Part shown: positions 46,025 through 58,562 of the stretch, one piece after another
How positions within the stretch are numbered: the first letter of the stretch is position 1
How the letters are laid out: each line of letters starts with the position of its first letter
Translations under genes and position numbers: made by a program
DNA from: Poronia punctata
Taxonomy: Eukaryota > Ascomycota > Sordariomycetes > Xylariales > Xylariaceae
Direction: 5' to 3'
DNA length: 64,000 nucleotides
NCBI GenBank assembly: GCA_022579005.1
Contig: MU401468.1
Location: 26,925-90,924, forward strand
Notes under the pieces: generated by a model
Databases searched by the model: none
Seen by the model: only the letters and a program-made list of their open reading frames with translations
Told to the model about the DNA's origin: nothing

Positions 46025-48138
46025 CCGGGTGATGATAATGGTTGTTTTAAGCGAGGGCAAGGGGAAAGTCTTTTTTTCTCCCGATGTTTTCTTGAATGTG
46101 GGTTGGGTTGGGTTGACGTGCAGAATTGCCCATACTTACTTATATACCTACAGTATTCGGGTTAAGGGGTGAGATTACTGTAAAGTGTAGCACGTATTTC
46201 GATATCTACTCGTATCATAGGGATTGTTGTTGTGTTGTAAAAAGCCGGAGAGCTTACTTATACCTGCAGAGCATGAAAAATACCTACTCGTAGCAAAAAA
46301 AAAACATACACGTAGATAGAAAAGTACCTAAGCTACGGTAGGTAGACAAGTGTAAGTCTGAGACGAATGAATGACGATAGGTCAGTAGACTGACTACGAG
46401 TAGACATCGACATCTATAAAATCCAACTGTCTTATAAAAAAAGGAAAACCCCCGTTTTTTCATTCTTCAATAAGGCACAGCACCTCAAGTTACCAGTTCA
46501 TCTTCATCTCCATCTCTATCGCCTAGATAGGCATGTCCTTCCCTTCCTTTTCACTTTTTCCGACAAGACAATATGATATATGATATATCGGATTTCTTGA
46601 CGCATGGGGTGCCGGTTGCCGACTATCTATCTATCTCATCACCCATTTTCCCTACCTTTTTCCCTTATGCAAACTCCTGTCACTTTCATATAGGTATATC
46701 TCGCCTACCTACTACCTAGCCTAGCTGATTGCGCACACGTATATCCCAGGGTGTCTCTATTTCGTTTCGTATACGTAAACACCTTGGCGCGAGAAAGACA
46801 AGGGAATACAAGTAAACGAAGGCTTTTTACGAGTTTTTTCACTAAAACCTAACTCGCTATTCTACAAACAACCCTTTTACCTCAATCTGCTTCCCTTATC
46901 CCCTGTTGAATTTAAAACTGATGTAGAGAGGAACTTTGCTAGATTAGCTAGGACAAGGATATAGAGAGATGTATTTAACCCTATATAACATTTGCAGAAA
47001 TGTTGCTAATTAATAAGGAGACCAAGTTTAGCTACTTAATTACTATTAATCTTCTCCTCTATCGTGTATATGGAAAATGTATGTACGTGCGTATGTACGG
47101 TACCTATTTTATCCTAGGTATTAGATGTGTTTAAAACCCCTACTTAATTATCCTCATCCCCCTACTTACTCTTGATTACCTAAGTACCTACCTAATTTTC
47201 CTGGATAATCAATCAATCAAGCCTTCATCTTAAAACCACTATTTGTACCTACACTTCCCAGGTATTTTTTTTCATCCCAGGTGTTTTTCGTCCCAGGGAC
47301 CAAGGCTCCTCGGAGAAATACCTCTTACCCTCTTCTCCTTTCTTTTTTCTTTTCCCCCATTATCCCCCCTAGATACCTACCCAACCGTGGCTGAGTTACC
47401 CATGCAAACCAACCCTCGGGCATAGAATGACGACAGCCAAGTCCTAATTAAAAAAAAAATGCGGAGGGCGGGCGCGCGGAGGGGGAGTGGGAGAGGGGAG
47501 GTTTTAAACTTACCTTAGTTTAGCTGGGACGTAATTACCTTTCCAGTCTAGACCGGGAGACTAGCGGAAATGAAAAAAGAGAGCATACTTTTTCCGGAAA
47601 TTTAACACTACTTACGGCATTTACTTATTGGACAGAAAAGAATTAATTATGATAATAATAAATGGATTTATAAGCCGCAATTAATCCCAAAAGTTAAAGG
47701 GAGAAGCAACCCCGATATTTGTCCTGCAGGTTTGTCTTGAGTGGGTTAAAGAGTACGCGCGTAAAAGTGGAACAGATATAAACGAAGGATTCAAAGTTTA
47801 CATAATATGTACATTGGTTAATTGATTGACTCATTGCAAGCGATGAAGAAACATGCAAGGTAAAACTGAAGGGTATCGTAACATAAAAATAATGACCAAG
47901 GAAAGAGTAGACAAAAATAGGGGAAAAAATAGAAACCTCGCGTGTTATTCCGTGCGGGAAAGGGGTATAATCTGAAATATCCCCAACTCCAGGTATTCTC
48001 CTTGTTGCGCCAGCATCCCCCAGGTCCCGTTAGTAATCATGCATAAACATCCCGATTGACCCTTAATTCCTAGCCCCCATGTCTAATACAACCACCTCCC
48101 TTTTTCCCTCCCTCATCTTAAGCGACCAAAGGGAACTT

Positions 48139-49707
48139 TTAACCAATGACCCTGTCTACCCATCGCATCCACCTCTCGTCCTGGCATAGCGCGTCCATGG
48201 CGTCGACTGACAGGCTGACGAATAGCTCCTGCCGACTAGAGTCGGCCCTGGCCGGTAGGATGAGTGCCGTGCCAAGACCCCAGCCGCCCGTGGCACGCCT
48301 GATAGCGTCGGGCTTGGAGACAGAAACCCCGGGAATGCGCCACTCAACATCGGCACCAAAATGCCGCCATGTGTTGACGCATAGGGATTCTGGCGAACGG
48401 GGATCGTAGTTAACCCCGACCATGCGCGGGTCGGGCGCCTGCGACATCATCGCCATCCTCCGGCTGACGTATTCCTCGTCTACCACGTCGATGGATGCTT
48501 TCACCAGTGGCGTAAGCCGGGCCAGCTCGCCGTCGTCGTAACAGGCTGCGTTCACCTGCTCGCGTGATACCCTTGTCACCGCGGGCAGCACCGCGTTCCC
48601 AAAGTAGTTGTCCGTTGCTCCCAGAAACGCCCGCGGCCGCCAGTTGACCGAGTTCCACAATGATGCCGTCTGACTCGCCTCGATCCCCGTCACTATCGGT
48701 TCTGTCTCGATGCGCGCCTTGGTGATATGCGCGAACACCAGCGTCGCTAGGCTCATATAAGCTGTCGGCAGTTCGCTCGTCCCATTCAGTTCCTGAATTA
48801 ACTCTCGTAGCTTATGTAATCGTTCCGTCGTGAAGACGAATATCTTGCCCACCCTCTGAATATCCGGGATTGGTAGGCCAGTGTTGTACATTCGTGGTTG
48901 TGTTGGGCCGCTGAGGTCCGGTAGGGTCGCATATTCCGGACAGCTCGCGACAAGTCTCTTGAACGCAGACGGGTCAGATAACTTGTTGCTGGCGACGCCA
49001 ATTGATCTCGGAGTGGAAACACGGAGCTTCTGATCGCAAGGTAGCCGTGTATAAGTATTCCGCGTCTGATTGCCAAAGGCCTCTAGGAAGACCCGTAATG
49101 AGCCTCCATCCGTTATAGCGTGTTGAAGAAATATGGAAAGCATCAGTCCGCCTCGGCAAAAGGCAACGTCGACCTTAGACACCGGTAAGGAGGTACTCTT
49201 CGAATCGACAAGCCCGGGAATGGCGAATCGCGGTTGGATAAATGTGCCAGGTGGGAACTCTTTGCGTCTTAGCTGCTCGTAGTCGAGTCCTTCGTCTTCC
49301 GTATCTCTGACCTCGAACGGGATATCGTAAGTACTTGATCGCCGTATGACGACTCTGCCGTCACTGGTGTTTTCTAACCGGCCGGCGAATAGCGGGCGTG
49401 CCTGTGCGAGCCGCTTCAATGACTGGCGGAGATGCAGAGCTGCGTCCCCTCGCCGGTCGTCATCGCAGGGGAAGCAGAGCACGACGCAGATATAGCCGCG
49501 AGGCGAGCATTGGTTGAAGACAGACAATGGTTCCTGGGTGCTCAATTCCGTAGGCTGCATCGTCAGGTGATATCGTGAGATGGCGTCGACAGGTGGTCGC
49601 TTCTTTTGTAGCTTCATCGGTTTCTCCGAAGAGGAGCGTGTGAGCTGGTAAGGGTAGTGACGTTTCCACGGGTTGCACCCGAGAGGTCGTTCTTGTTCTA
49701 TATGCAT
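48139..49707 (-). CDS. BAHD-type acyltransferase (trichothecene 3-O-acetyltransferase-like)
   Basis: A CoA-dependent acyltransferase of the BAHD superfamily, which moves acyl groups to hydroxyls or amines of small molecules. Single exon, 522 aa. The catalytic HxxxD is His196-Asp200 in LQHAITDGG. The N-terminal block DAISRYHLTMQPTELSTQEPLSVFNQCSPRGYI and the hinge ARPLFAGRLENTSDGRVVI fit the fungal Tri101/fumigaclavine-type subgroup, as does the C-terminal VSKPDAIRRATGGWGLGTAL and ILPARADSSRQELFVSLS. A DFGWG-like site appears as FGADVEWRIPG, so that structural motif is only partly kept. The start at 49707 (MHIEQERPL) is the first ATG; Met31 (MKLQKKRPP) is an alternative. It is isolated by more than 5 kb on one side and 8 kb on the other. 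The substrate is unknown. Confidence 0.88.
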   Translation of the reverse strand: MHIEQERPLGCNPWKRHYPYQLTRSSSEKPMKLQKKRPPVDAISRYHLTMQPTELSTQEPLSVFNQCSPRGYICVVLCFPCDDDRRGDAALHLRQSLKRLAQARPLFAGRLENTSDGRVVIRRSSTYDIPFEVRDTEDEGLDYEQLRRKEFPPGTFIQPRFAIPGLVDSKSTSLPVSKVDVAFCRGGLMLSIFLQHAITDGGSLRVFLEAFGNQTRNTYTRLPCDQKLRVSTPRSIGVASNKLSDPSAFKRLVASCPEYATLPDLSGPTQPRMYNTGLPIPDIQRVGKIFVFTTERLHKLRELIQELNGTSELPTAYMSLATLVFAHITKARIETEPIVTGIEASQTASLWNSVNWRPRAFLGATDNYFGNAVLPAVTRVSREQVNAACYDDGELARLTPLVKASIDVVDEEYVSRRMAMMSQAPDPRMVGVNYDPRSPESLCVNTWRHFGADVEWRIPGVSVSKPDAIRRATGGWGLGTALILPARADSSRQELFVSLSVDAMDALCQDERWMRWVDRVIG

Positions 49708-52700
49708 CTCGGCGGTAGATGACGAAAGGAATCGATGATGGGAACGGAATACGAAAAAGCAAAATAGCTTAAAAATAAGTCTCCGTAGTGGTTGAATATG
49801 TCTCCGTGACCCTTCGGGAGTTCGAGATAGTGGGCGACGGGCCTAATACGAGATGGTGAAGAAGTAACAAGCTAAACACACCGGTCGAGCTAGCCTATGT
49901 CGATCGAGTGTCGTAAAAGTCAGGGACAACCTAGTGACGGGAAGGAACGAAGTTGGTATAGCACTAAAATGGGTGGCGTACGGACGAGTTTCCTGCCGGG
50001 AGATGCCTTCTATTATGGGAGAAGCGAGGAAAACAAGTTGGCTAGATAGGCGTAGAGAGGATGAGGAGAAGGTCTATGATTAAGTGGATTGGCACAGCCG
50101 CCGATGGCGCGAAAAGACAAACGGAGATCCTAGGTGGTACCCGAAGGCCGAATGTGCATAAGAATAAACAACACACGTGCGGCTTTTCATCCCTGAGGAT
50201 CGCTTCTAAGTAGGTAAACCTAGGTAGGTATGGGCGAGGCAGGTAAACTGGGGAAAGTACGTAGGTGAGGTAAGATGTCAGGGTAGGTAAGTACTTTCTT
50301 TACGTTGGCAGGCACGCCAGGGTAGTTAGATCAGAGGAGGGCCAATGTAGGTTAGCTTAGATAGGTGTAGCCTACTCAGTAGATGGCCATCTGAGTTAGA
50401 TTAGGTAGGGATATGGATAGGTAGATTGATAGACGACAAGACAGGCTATCTATCTTGAGAAGGGCGAGAAAAAGAACCGAAAACTAACTCTCGGGAAATT
50501 GGTTCTTGGTTAAGTTATTAGGTAGGTAGATTTCGCCCGTACAAGGGGAGAGAAAGGTTTACGTAGTAAAACGCTTTCTCCCTCGGTGTGCGCCTTCTGC
50601 AGTCTTGTCCACGTATGACCATGCCGTGTCAAAGACGTCAAGGCTAGGCTTACAAGTTTACCAAGAGGAATTGGGATTGATCCGAAAATGGTGGCCTGCA
50701 GGAACCTTCGTCACTCGAACGCCTCCAGACTAGGCAACCTAGCAGGCTTGTCCCTACCTAGTCTAGAGGCGCGCCCGGGGGGTCTGTCCGTAGTAAAGCC
50801 CGTAGCTTAGTAGCTTCGCCCGGGGGATGAGAGCCGTCCAAAACAGCGCCATGGGAACCGACAGGGAGGAAGCCCAGAGTCTGGGTAACGTACAACGGGG
50901 GGCGCAAACCGCGGAGTTCCTGGCCTGGTACCGGCATACTCTGTGCTACAACGTATCTGACATGCAGAGCTCGTACTGTGCAGCTCACTGGCGGCTGCAG
51001 GGACTCGATGCATGGTTGGTCAGCTGGGCTTGGGTCTGCTTGGGATGTTGGGGTAGCCGTCTGGCCCACCAATTCGGGGCAATTGTATCTACCTGGCAAG
51101 GGTCGTTGCCCAGTCTGCTAGGGGTCGAGTTACCAAGACTATGGTTCTCGACCCTCCATCTCAACCTTGTCGGATACCACGCAAGCACTTTGGCAGAAAG
51201 ACATACCGAATACTTTACAAGCTGATATAGGTATCTCGCCCGGGATGTATGTAGGTATGCCTGTCCATACCGACTGTTGTCTGCACGTGTATAATGAGAC
51301 TCGGTAGTATGCATGTATGTCTATGAACAGACGTACCGTTCCGCCCTGCCCCTGCCACAGGGGAAAGGAAAAAACAAACCAAAAGCCCCAGAAATTGTGG
51401 GAAGTCTTGGATGGTCGAGATGCGCGTCTGCCCTAATTATCCTGTACATGGTACTTTAGACTGGTAGGCTAGACATGTACATAATATACCGTTCTTTACT
51501 TGTTATGTACAGAACCATTTTATTATTAAGCTGGTTCATGCGCCCTTTATCGGGCTTTGTCGATCATCCCAAACAGTTTGAACGAATGAAAATGTCTCCG
51601 TACCTTGTATCGTCAATATCGACGATCGCATGAACTTGCATACTGATAGACATGAACTACGTAGGTAGGCTATCATCGAAGCTAGGCTTTCTTACTTGGC
51701 AAGAGTGCCATCGTGAGTTGTGATCTGCCCTACCCTACGAGTACCTATTCCTTTGGACCTACTGTACATATAAAGTACCTACATACCTAACCAAAATGTA
51801 CATCTAATTAAGACTAGGCTAGGCAAAGGCGGCTCTCTGTTCTACAAAACATGCTCACTCCTCGCTACCGTAACCTACTGCAAGAAGGTGGGAGGGAAAT
51901 GCCTTCTAATTTGGCACGTTATTTATTACATGTACGGCATATAGCTGATGTGGATACCTTTTAAGATGATGCTGCATAGAGGTTCAGCCAAATGAAATAT
52001 TGGAACCAATGTTCAGGCTCCACGGTTTGGCGCTGCCGGCCGGTAAGCCCAACGCAAGGGGCGGGCAGGGAAGTGGGAAAAGATAAATCCAATTGAAAAT
52101 GACATAGAGGCATATTGAAATTGCAAAGAGAACCAACAACTTAGAATTATTCCCAGATAAACCCTTTCTCTTATTTTCAAGGAACTTTTGGGAATACCTA
52201 GTAATGAAATTTGTTCCCTATCTTTTTATTGCCGTCGACCTACTTCCGGTTTAGTAGGTACTATGAAAACGCGGAAATGTTGGTCGCACCTTTCCACACA
52301 TTGTAAAGTTTGCCAAGACAACTAGCCAAGACAAGATCTTGCTGATAGGGCACGATTGACCAAGGAGGAAATTAGTAGGTAGCCAAAATTACAGATTCGC
52401 GCTACTGTTATGTTGATATGTAGGTAGATATTGTAAAATTGGTTTTATAGGAACTTTCTTCCCCTCGGGATTAATTATATTTCTCGAGTTGCACGAAACG
52501 CCGAAATAGACCCCGCTTAGTTCAAGCAGGGCACACATTTGGGTAATATTCTGGAATGGCGAGAGATTGCGAACCGGCGCCCGACATGACACGGCTCTCG
52601 GCGAACTTCTCGAGGAAGGGAAATTTATGACACGTCACCGTATTTCTTCCTCGATTATTACGCTGTGAGGCTGGCTGAGATGCGGGCGCGAACCATGTTT

Positions 52701-55700
52701 TCCCACCTCGAACGTCTTGGGTGGCTGCCAGCCTGGCCTAGCCTACCTAGTCGAATAAATCATGTCGTACGTTAAACAGATATGGCCACCATAACGGTAT
52801 TTCGTGGGACTCTGTCTAGTGTTGGAGCCGAAAGCAGTACAACGTACCAAGCTACCAACATAAACAACATGGCGGCAAGCGGATGGGCGAGTCGCCCGAA
52901 GGACTGCATCTCACTTGCATCCGGGCAATGCGATCTACCCCCGGCATCGCATCGGCCCGGGTAAGCAGGTGCGTAAGCGGCGCACATGGCGCCGGGTCGT
53001 AGTACCCAATGAATGCTTGGGTCCGTGATTATGTTCATCACCGTTGCGACCGGGCTACTGCCGTATTTGCCGGCGGGTAGGCCAGCAAGGCTTGTAGGAT
53101 AGAGTGGTACATGCTCGTCAAGATTGGGCCTACCTGGGAGACGAGGCTCTGGTTCTGTCATTCTCCTGTGCATCGGCGTCCCTATGCGGAAGGGCGGCTG
53201 TGGGACTGATGATAGACGACTCGGAGCCAGGCTTCGGACCGGTCTTACCACGCCTTGTACCAGCCCTGGTAGGCAGATAAGGTATAGATAGGCTTGTCAG
53301 GAGGTGGTGTAACACACTTTGCAGCAAAAGATCACAGCGCTGGAGGCGTCGGTGAATGGAAGTTGGAAGTATACCGCTCGGTTCTGGTCAGTTGGGTTCC
53401 GCGTGACCTATGACAGACTGCAGATGCAGCTCGCTGGATATAACCCTACCGATATACCGTGTGAACATTTTCCGATCTGTGGAAATATTCAGTCGCGCGC
53501 GTATACCCATCCCCTGCTCCGTTATATGCATACCTGGGCGGTACATGGCAGATAGCTAATATCGCGTTTACGTATGTGACTCGGGTACCTATGTGCTTGA
53601 TTGGAGCGAAGACCGAACCCTACCAACATATGTGCAAAAGGTCGGAGAATAGACATGGAAGTACGTGCATTGTTAGTTCAAGGGAGTAGGAGTAGTAAGG
53701 CCACACTCGCAGATCACACAAGAAAGCCCATGTCTACAATAGGGTCTGGAATCCCGGACAACCCCCCAGTGCCCCCGTGCCCCCCCTGGATGGTACATGG
53801 TACAAGGAACCACCTTATACCCATGCGGACTGGAAGCGGGCGGTGCAATGCATGAACCTGAGTGTCCCAAACTTCGGGTGTGGCACATATTCTGGGCCAT
53901 CATTGGGCTTAGTGGTTCAGAAGGATCCTAGATCCGTCCCGTCGGTTTTTTTGTACAACTTCAATTAACTTCCTCCCTCCCCTTAAGCCAAGGAAAATCG
54001 GCTTTTGGTTTTCTTCTTTTACGCTTCTACCATGTACGTAAGGTAGACAGAATAGCAATCACCGAAATCCCCTATCGTGGTAAAAGCTGAGATGATGTTC
54101 TACGCGTGCGGATATCGGAAACGCACATACCTACCTAACCCAGATTCTTACCACATGTATGTACGAGTATGAGGGCATGATGACGCACATGTAAATAAGC
54201 CAGGCATACCTAATTTTATGTTTGCAAAAATAGATAGAAAGAACCTACTCGTACCTGCAGTTAACTCGAGAACGTAGCGCTTTCCAACATTATACCTGTT
54301 AGAGATATATAAGAGTCCAGCTAGCTATAAACCGTATAACACTTACATAATAAACACGATATATCGCGGTTTAAAATATGCAGGAGGTTGTTCTAGGTCT
54401 GTTGCGCAGCCTTCAGCTTCCAAGACAACCTACATGTTAGGAATCTATTTACAGATATAGAAAACCTTGCGAAAGATGCACGCTAGCATTTACAATATCT
54501 GACCTAAGCCCATTCCCATTCCTCTTGTACATGCAATTGACAGCGGGGAATCATGTAATTTCATTAGGTATTTGACGGTGAATTATACGGTGCAGTTTTA
54601 TGAGATCTGGGGGTCTGGTTGATGTGAAACAGGGGTTTGTTATCAATCATCATAGTAGCCGTTTGTGGCTTCGATTGCATTCATGATCCATGAGTACTGG
54701 TAAAGTCCCTGATGACGATGTCTAAATCCGGTCTAGGCACGCTAGGTCTCTACGCAGCTAGGTAAGATATCATGCTTCCTGTACTTGCTTCCTCGGAATT
54801 ACTCACCTGGGCACCTACTCTGATACAACGAGATACCTTACCGGCGCAGGTTCTAAGGTATCTGTTAGTATGAGTAATCAACGAGTAAAATAGGCAAGTG
54901 CAATTGCCATCTTCTTACGGTAGTTGGAGGGCTGACTCTGTTCCTGCAGTGTCTTTTTAGTGTCCTCCTATTATAATACCTACATGAGTCTAGATCAAAA
55001 AAAGAGATGTGTGCTTGGATTTGATTCCTCAGCCCTTAAATCTGGTAACGGCCGCTGTGCTGTGCCTTACACTACCATCCTAGGCTTATCCAGTCTAAGT
55101 AGGTATGGAGGTATTTGCTACTCCGTATATGCGAAAATAGTTCGGTATGTTAATAGCCTACTACTTAAATACGCCTCGGCCTGATCTTCCGGGAGAGTTG
55201 CTTCGCTACATACTACCTACCTTGATAGTATCGATGCTGCATCGAGACTTCAATTGTATATAAATACCTACCCTTATGCAACTAGGTAGAGCAGCGGTGT
55301 ACGCAAATCGAAAGGATGGATGCGTCGCGCCGCGCCCCCCCTGCACGGAGTTTATGCAATCAGCCGACGTGGAGTCTAGCGTGGATCCTCGACAAGGCAT
55401 CATCATACGTACAATACGGTAAGGGAGGAAGGTATCTCTGCAATGCTCAAGTGTGTCAGGCAGCCATAATCCCGAAATGAGGCGTTGGGGCGTAGGGTAG
55501 GTGACCAGCTAATAATATACTGAGTAATTTGACATCACGAGGCAAACACGCCAAGATGCCTTACCTACCTACATGTACTCGGTATGTTGTCAGCATAGAA
55601 CCTTACCCAGGTCGCTACCCTTCGTCCGTATTAAAGGTATGACTATGAATGATGCATTCTGTCGCGTAATGAATGAGAGGACAGGAAGTGCGGACACACC

Positions 55701-57866
55701 TCCGATGAGGGTTCCAAGAATATGATAGGCCAAACGCTACCATAGTAGTTACAGATTGACATAGTAGTCATTTGCGATATGTAGGTAGGTATCTCCGCGT
55801 AGTGAGTATTTCTACATGTAAACAGTGCACATGTAGTAGCGTCGTACGTAGATTGCGATCAGATTCATCTGGGATAGATCTTGATATCCGAACATGCGAT
55901 CCAGATGATACCTATGCTGCAACTACCTAGGCGGGTAAGTTAGGAAGGATAAGGGACTTCTGTACGAAGTTATCCCCAAGTAGATCAAGATCTCCTAGTC
56001 TCACTAATAGGGAGTGGAAACAGCTACCGATAGTCTAGCATTTAAAATGGTGTGTCCGCCTTACGAGTAAAAGAAGAGGAGGCAGTACCCCCCACGAACC
56101 CACCGAACGAAACCCAGTAGGGATCCTCGTCTGCACCTACAAGGCTACAACCCCTTGACGGCCTCGACCAGAGCTTATACCTAATACAACGGCGGCACAG
56201 TCTGCTCCTTTGACCGCAAGCCACGGCAAGCGCAGAGACCGTTGTTTCAAATCATGGCTATCATGCTGCCGTTCCCTACCGAAACAGATCAAGCTAGCTT
56301 TTGATAACATCAGAAAGGGTCTGCTTACAAATAGATGACAGCAGTTGTTGGACGCCGACCTGATGAGAAACTAAAGCCACCTAGTGCCCTTGCAGGAAGT
56401 AGGGCATGGTGTCTTGGCGTCGAACTACGAACTACGAACCGTCCGCCCTATTCTTACCCCCTATGTTACAATAGGACCTCGCTTTAGAACCCGCTAGTGC
56501 CGGTAATTCAATGTGGGCTGATCAGTTCTAAAATAGTAGAATATCGATATGCTGGGCATCGCATGGGATGATCAGCCGGCACCAGTCCAGCCCTCTCAGG
56601 CGCATCGAAACCACCTACCTATCCCAATATGCATGAGGGTCGAGCCTATACGCGTACCCCCATAAGCATAATCCGAACCCTCCGGCTCGGAAATGGTTTC
56701 TGCTTTGGGTACTAGTGGCTTCGCCAAATCAAAGTGTAGGTAAGATATTACCCAGCCCGAGTGCGAAACCACGTGGCCAGGATGGGGAGCAGGCTAAGCC
56801 TTGGTATAGTAGACCAAGAAATCCAGAGCGGTCGAGGCAATGCATCAGAATAGAGGCAGGGTCGTTGCAATTCTTACACGTACATGCAGTCCATGGGTGG
56901 CACTGCATAGGGCCGTATTAGGACGTATGTGTATGTTTGCGTCCCCCAATCTCACCGGATGCTGTGTGTTCGTCATAAACAGGCGAGAACCCTTCAGTTC
57001 AGGCAGCTGGTGCCTGCTGCTAGTACAGCCCCTCTCGAGGCTTAAAGCTCGGCTCGGCTCCGTCGTATCCGCCCGTTTAGCGTTTTTCTCAATACCGCGT
57101 GCTTTTCTCCCGGTTGTGTGACGCGAAGGCCGCCGGCGGCGTAACAGCAAGAGGTAGGTTACGTGTCTGATGCTGACGGGCGCTGCGGGGTTATAACCCG
57201 TCCTAGGTATGCCGATTTCGGTAGCCGAGGACCGGTCAAAACTGATTGATTGTCGGGTAGCGCATGATGTCGGATCGAGGGTTTGCATACGCGCTTCAGC
57301 TTCCGGCTCGCTTCTTTACCACTGTAGACGCCGCGACACCTATAGTGTTCAAAGTAGAAGTCAGACACCGGAGAAAAAAGCTGATATTACTGGCAAATGT
57401 TCTATTTCGCCATGGTAAATGAGAGAAGTAAAAAGGAGGACGGTTGGCAGATAATACTCGGCAGGTAAGTGTAGACCGGTACCTAACTTACATGTCTCAG
57501 ATCGACCGAGCAAGACTAGGGCACGCATGGCGTCATTGGCATTTAAAAAACCTGGAATGCATCACTTCAACAGGGTCGCAGAAGAGGGTAGTTTCTAAAG
57601 ATGGCCTTGATTTTAGGGATAATCCACTGGCTTTAAAGGAAAACTTCGCAGGTTAGGATAGGTTTTGTATCTGAATGGCCACCTACATCTCCTCTTGGAC
57701 GCATCGAAAAACGCTAACCTTGGACAAACAGGAATGTAACCACTATCATCTACATGTACGTGGCAGATGGGCAACAAGATGGTTGTACCTGCGCAGTGAA
57801 GCAATTCCCCGCAGTCACCCCACTATTGTGCAAAGTGATTGTTTTCTCATTACCTCTTTGGGAAAG

Positions 57867-57937
57867 CTTTGACCAATCAGAAGGTCGAAATCTTGAACAT
57901 AATGACATCACCACGCATCATCGTCGATTGGTCAAAG
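57867..57937. promoter_or_regulatory. Paired inverted CCAAT boxes
   Basis: CTTTGACCAATC at 57867-57878 and its exact reverse complement GATTGGTCAAAG at 57926-57937 form a perfect 12-bp inverted repeat about 60 bp apart, each with a CCAAT core. They are 208-278 bp upstream of the CsbD-like start and about 40 bp upstream of the TATA-like sequence. CCAAT is the site of the fungal Hap/CBC complex. Confidence 0.6.
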
Positions 57938-57972
57938 GGAGCAAGCAGCTTGACGTTACTCTGATTTTTTGG

Positions 57973-57979
57973 TATATAA
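57973..57979 (+). promoter_or_regulatory. TATA-like box (TATATAA)
   Basis: Lies 166 bp upstream of the CsbD-like ATG and just below the CCAAT pair, a spacing consistent with a real promoter with a 100-130 nt leader. Assigned by sequence only. Confidence 0.45.
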
Positions 57980-58144
57980 GTTTTTTGCTGCTCAATTGTC
58001 TGTTTGCTTTCCTTTAGACATTAATCAAATCATCCAAGAATCATATAAATCCTACCACGAGTCGATAAATCCGAGTCGACCTCCATCCACCATCACCAAA
58101 ATCACCTCTACGGCCCTCTTTAACGCCACCTCCACAACATCACA

Positions 58145-58562
58145 ATGTCGTTCATCGCAGAAGTCGCCGCACGCCGCGTGCCGGTCGTCGCCCGCGCCGC
58201 TACAGTCCAGGCTCCTCGCCAATTTAGCACAACATTTGCTGCCCAAAAGACCGTTACAGAAACTGCCAAGGACACGTTAAAAACCGTAGACCGGAAGGTG
58301 TCGGACAAGCTAGTCGATGGCATCAATGCTAGCTGTGAGTTCACAACCCCAGATCAACAAATTTAATAAGTAGACTCTAACACCCCAAACAGCAAAAGCC
58401 GCTGAGAAGGTAGCCGGCAAGACGACGGAGGCGAACTACAAGGCTGCCGGCAGCGCCGAGGAGATCCGCGGCAAGGCCAAAGGCGAGGCCGAGGAGTTGA
58501 AGGGCAAAGCCAAGGGTGTTGCTAAGGAGGCGGAAGGAAAGGTCAAGGGCGCGATGCAGTAA
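58145..58562 (+). CDS. Mitochondrial CsbD/LEA-like stress protein
   Basis: A small hydrophilic helical protein. Exons 58145-58334 and 58393-58562 give 119 aa; the 58-nt intron (GTGAGT...AAACAG, CTCTAAC branch) joins DGINAS to SKAAEKV. The N-terminus MSFIAEVAARRVPVVARAATVQAPRQFSTTFAAQK resembles a mitochondrial presequence (Arg, no acids, RQFSTTF cleavage context). The C-terminal part repeats an 11-12-residue Lys-Gly-Lys-Ala theme (EIRGKAKGEAEELKGKAKGV, EAEGKVKGAMQ), as in CsbD and LEA group 3 proteins, which are thought to protect other proteins under drying or heat. Small proteins of this build are common in ascomycetes. Its promoter holds a CCAAT pair and a TATA-like box. Confidence 0.82.

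Larger units (their letters stand above)
42582..48138. other. 5.5-kb gene-free stretch rich in simple repeats
   Basis: I find no gene. Content: (CTC)n at 45150-45178, (GA)n at 45613-45636, poly-A of about 26 (45692-45717) and 34 (45989-46022), (GATA)n at 45736-45758, and very frequent TACCTA/TAGGTA, ACCTAGGT and TACTCGTA words (43130-43137, near 43795, 46211, 46285 and 46391). Parts (about 44600-45000, 47000-47700) are AT-rich. It lies between the 3' ends of the LPMO and acyltransferase genes. Confidence 0.55.
49708..58144. other. 8.4-kb gene-poor region
   Basis: No gene I can support. Most is rich in TAGGTAGGTA/TACCTACCTA words. Several patches (50700-51250, 52680-53900, 56680-57650) have more balanced base composition and open frames of 110-160 aa on both strands, such as 50827-51225 plus, 52772-53251 minus and 56845-57288 minus. 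None shows a known motif, and their opposite strands are equally open. They could be decayed genes or transposon remnants. The last 300 bp form the promoter of the CsbD-like gene. Confidence 0.5.

Noticed and set aside
52772..53251. 159-aa minus-strand frame with a hydrophobic C-terminal segment
   Set aside because: A single hydrophobic stretch in an otherwise unrecognised frame; not enough to call a membrane protein.
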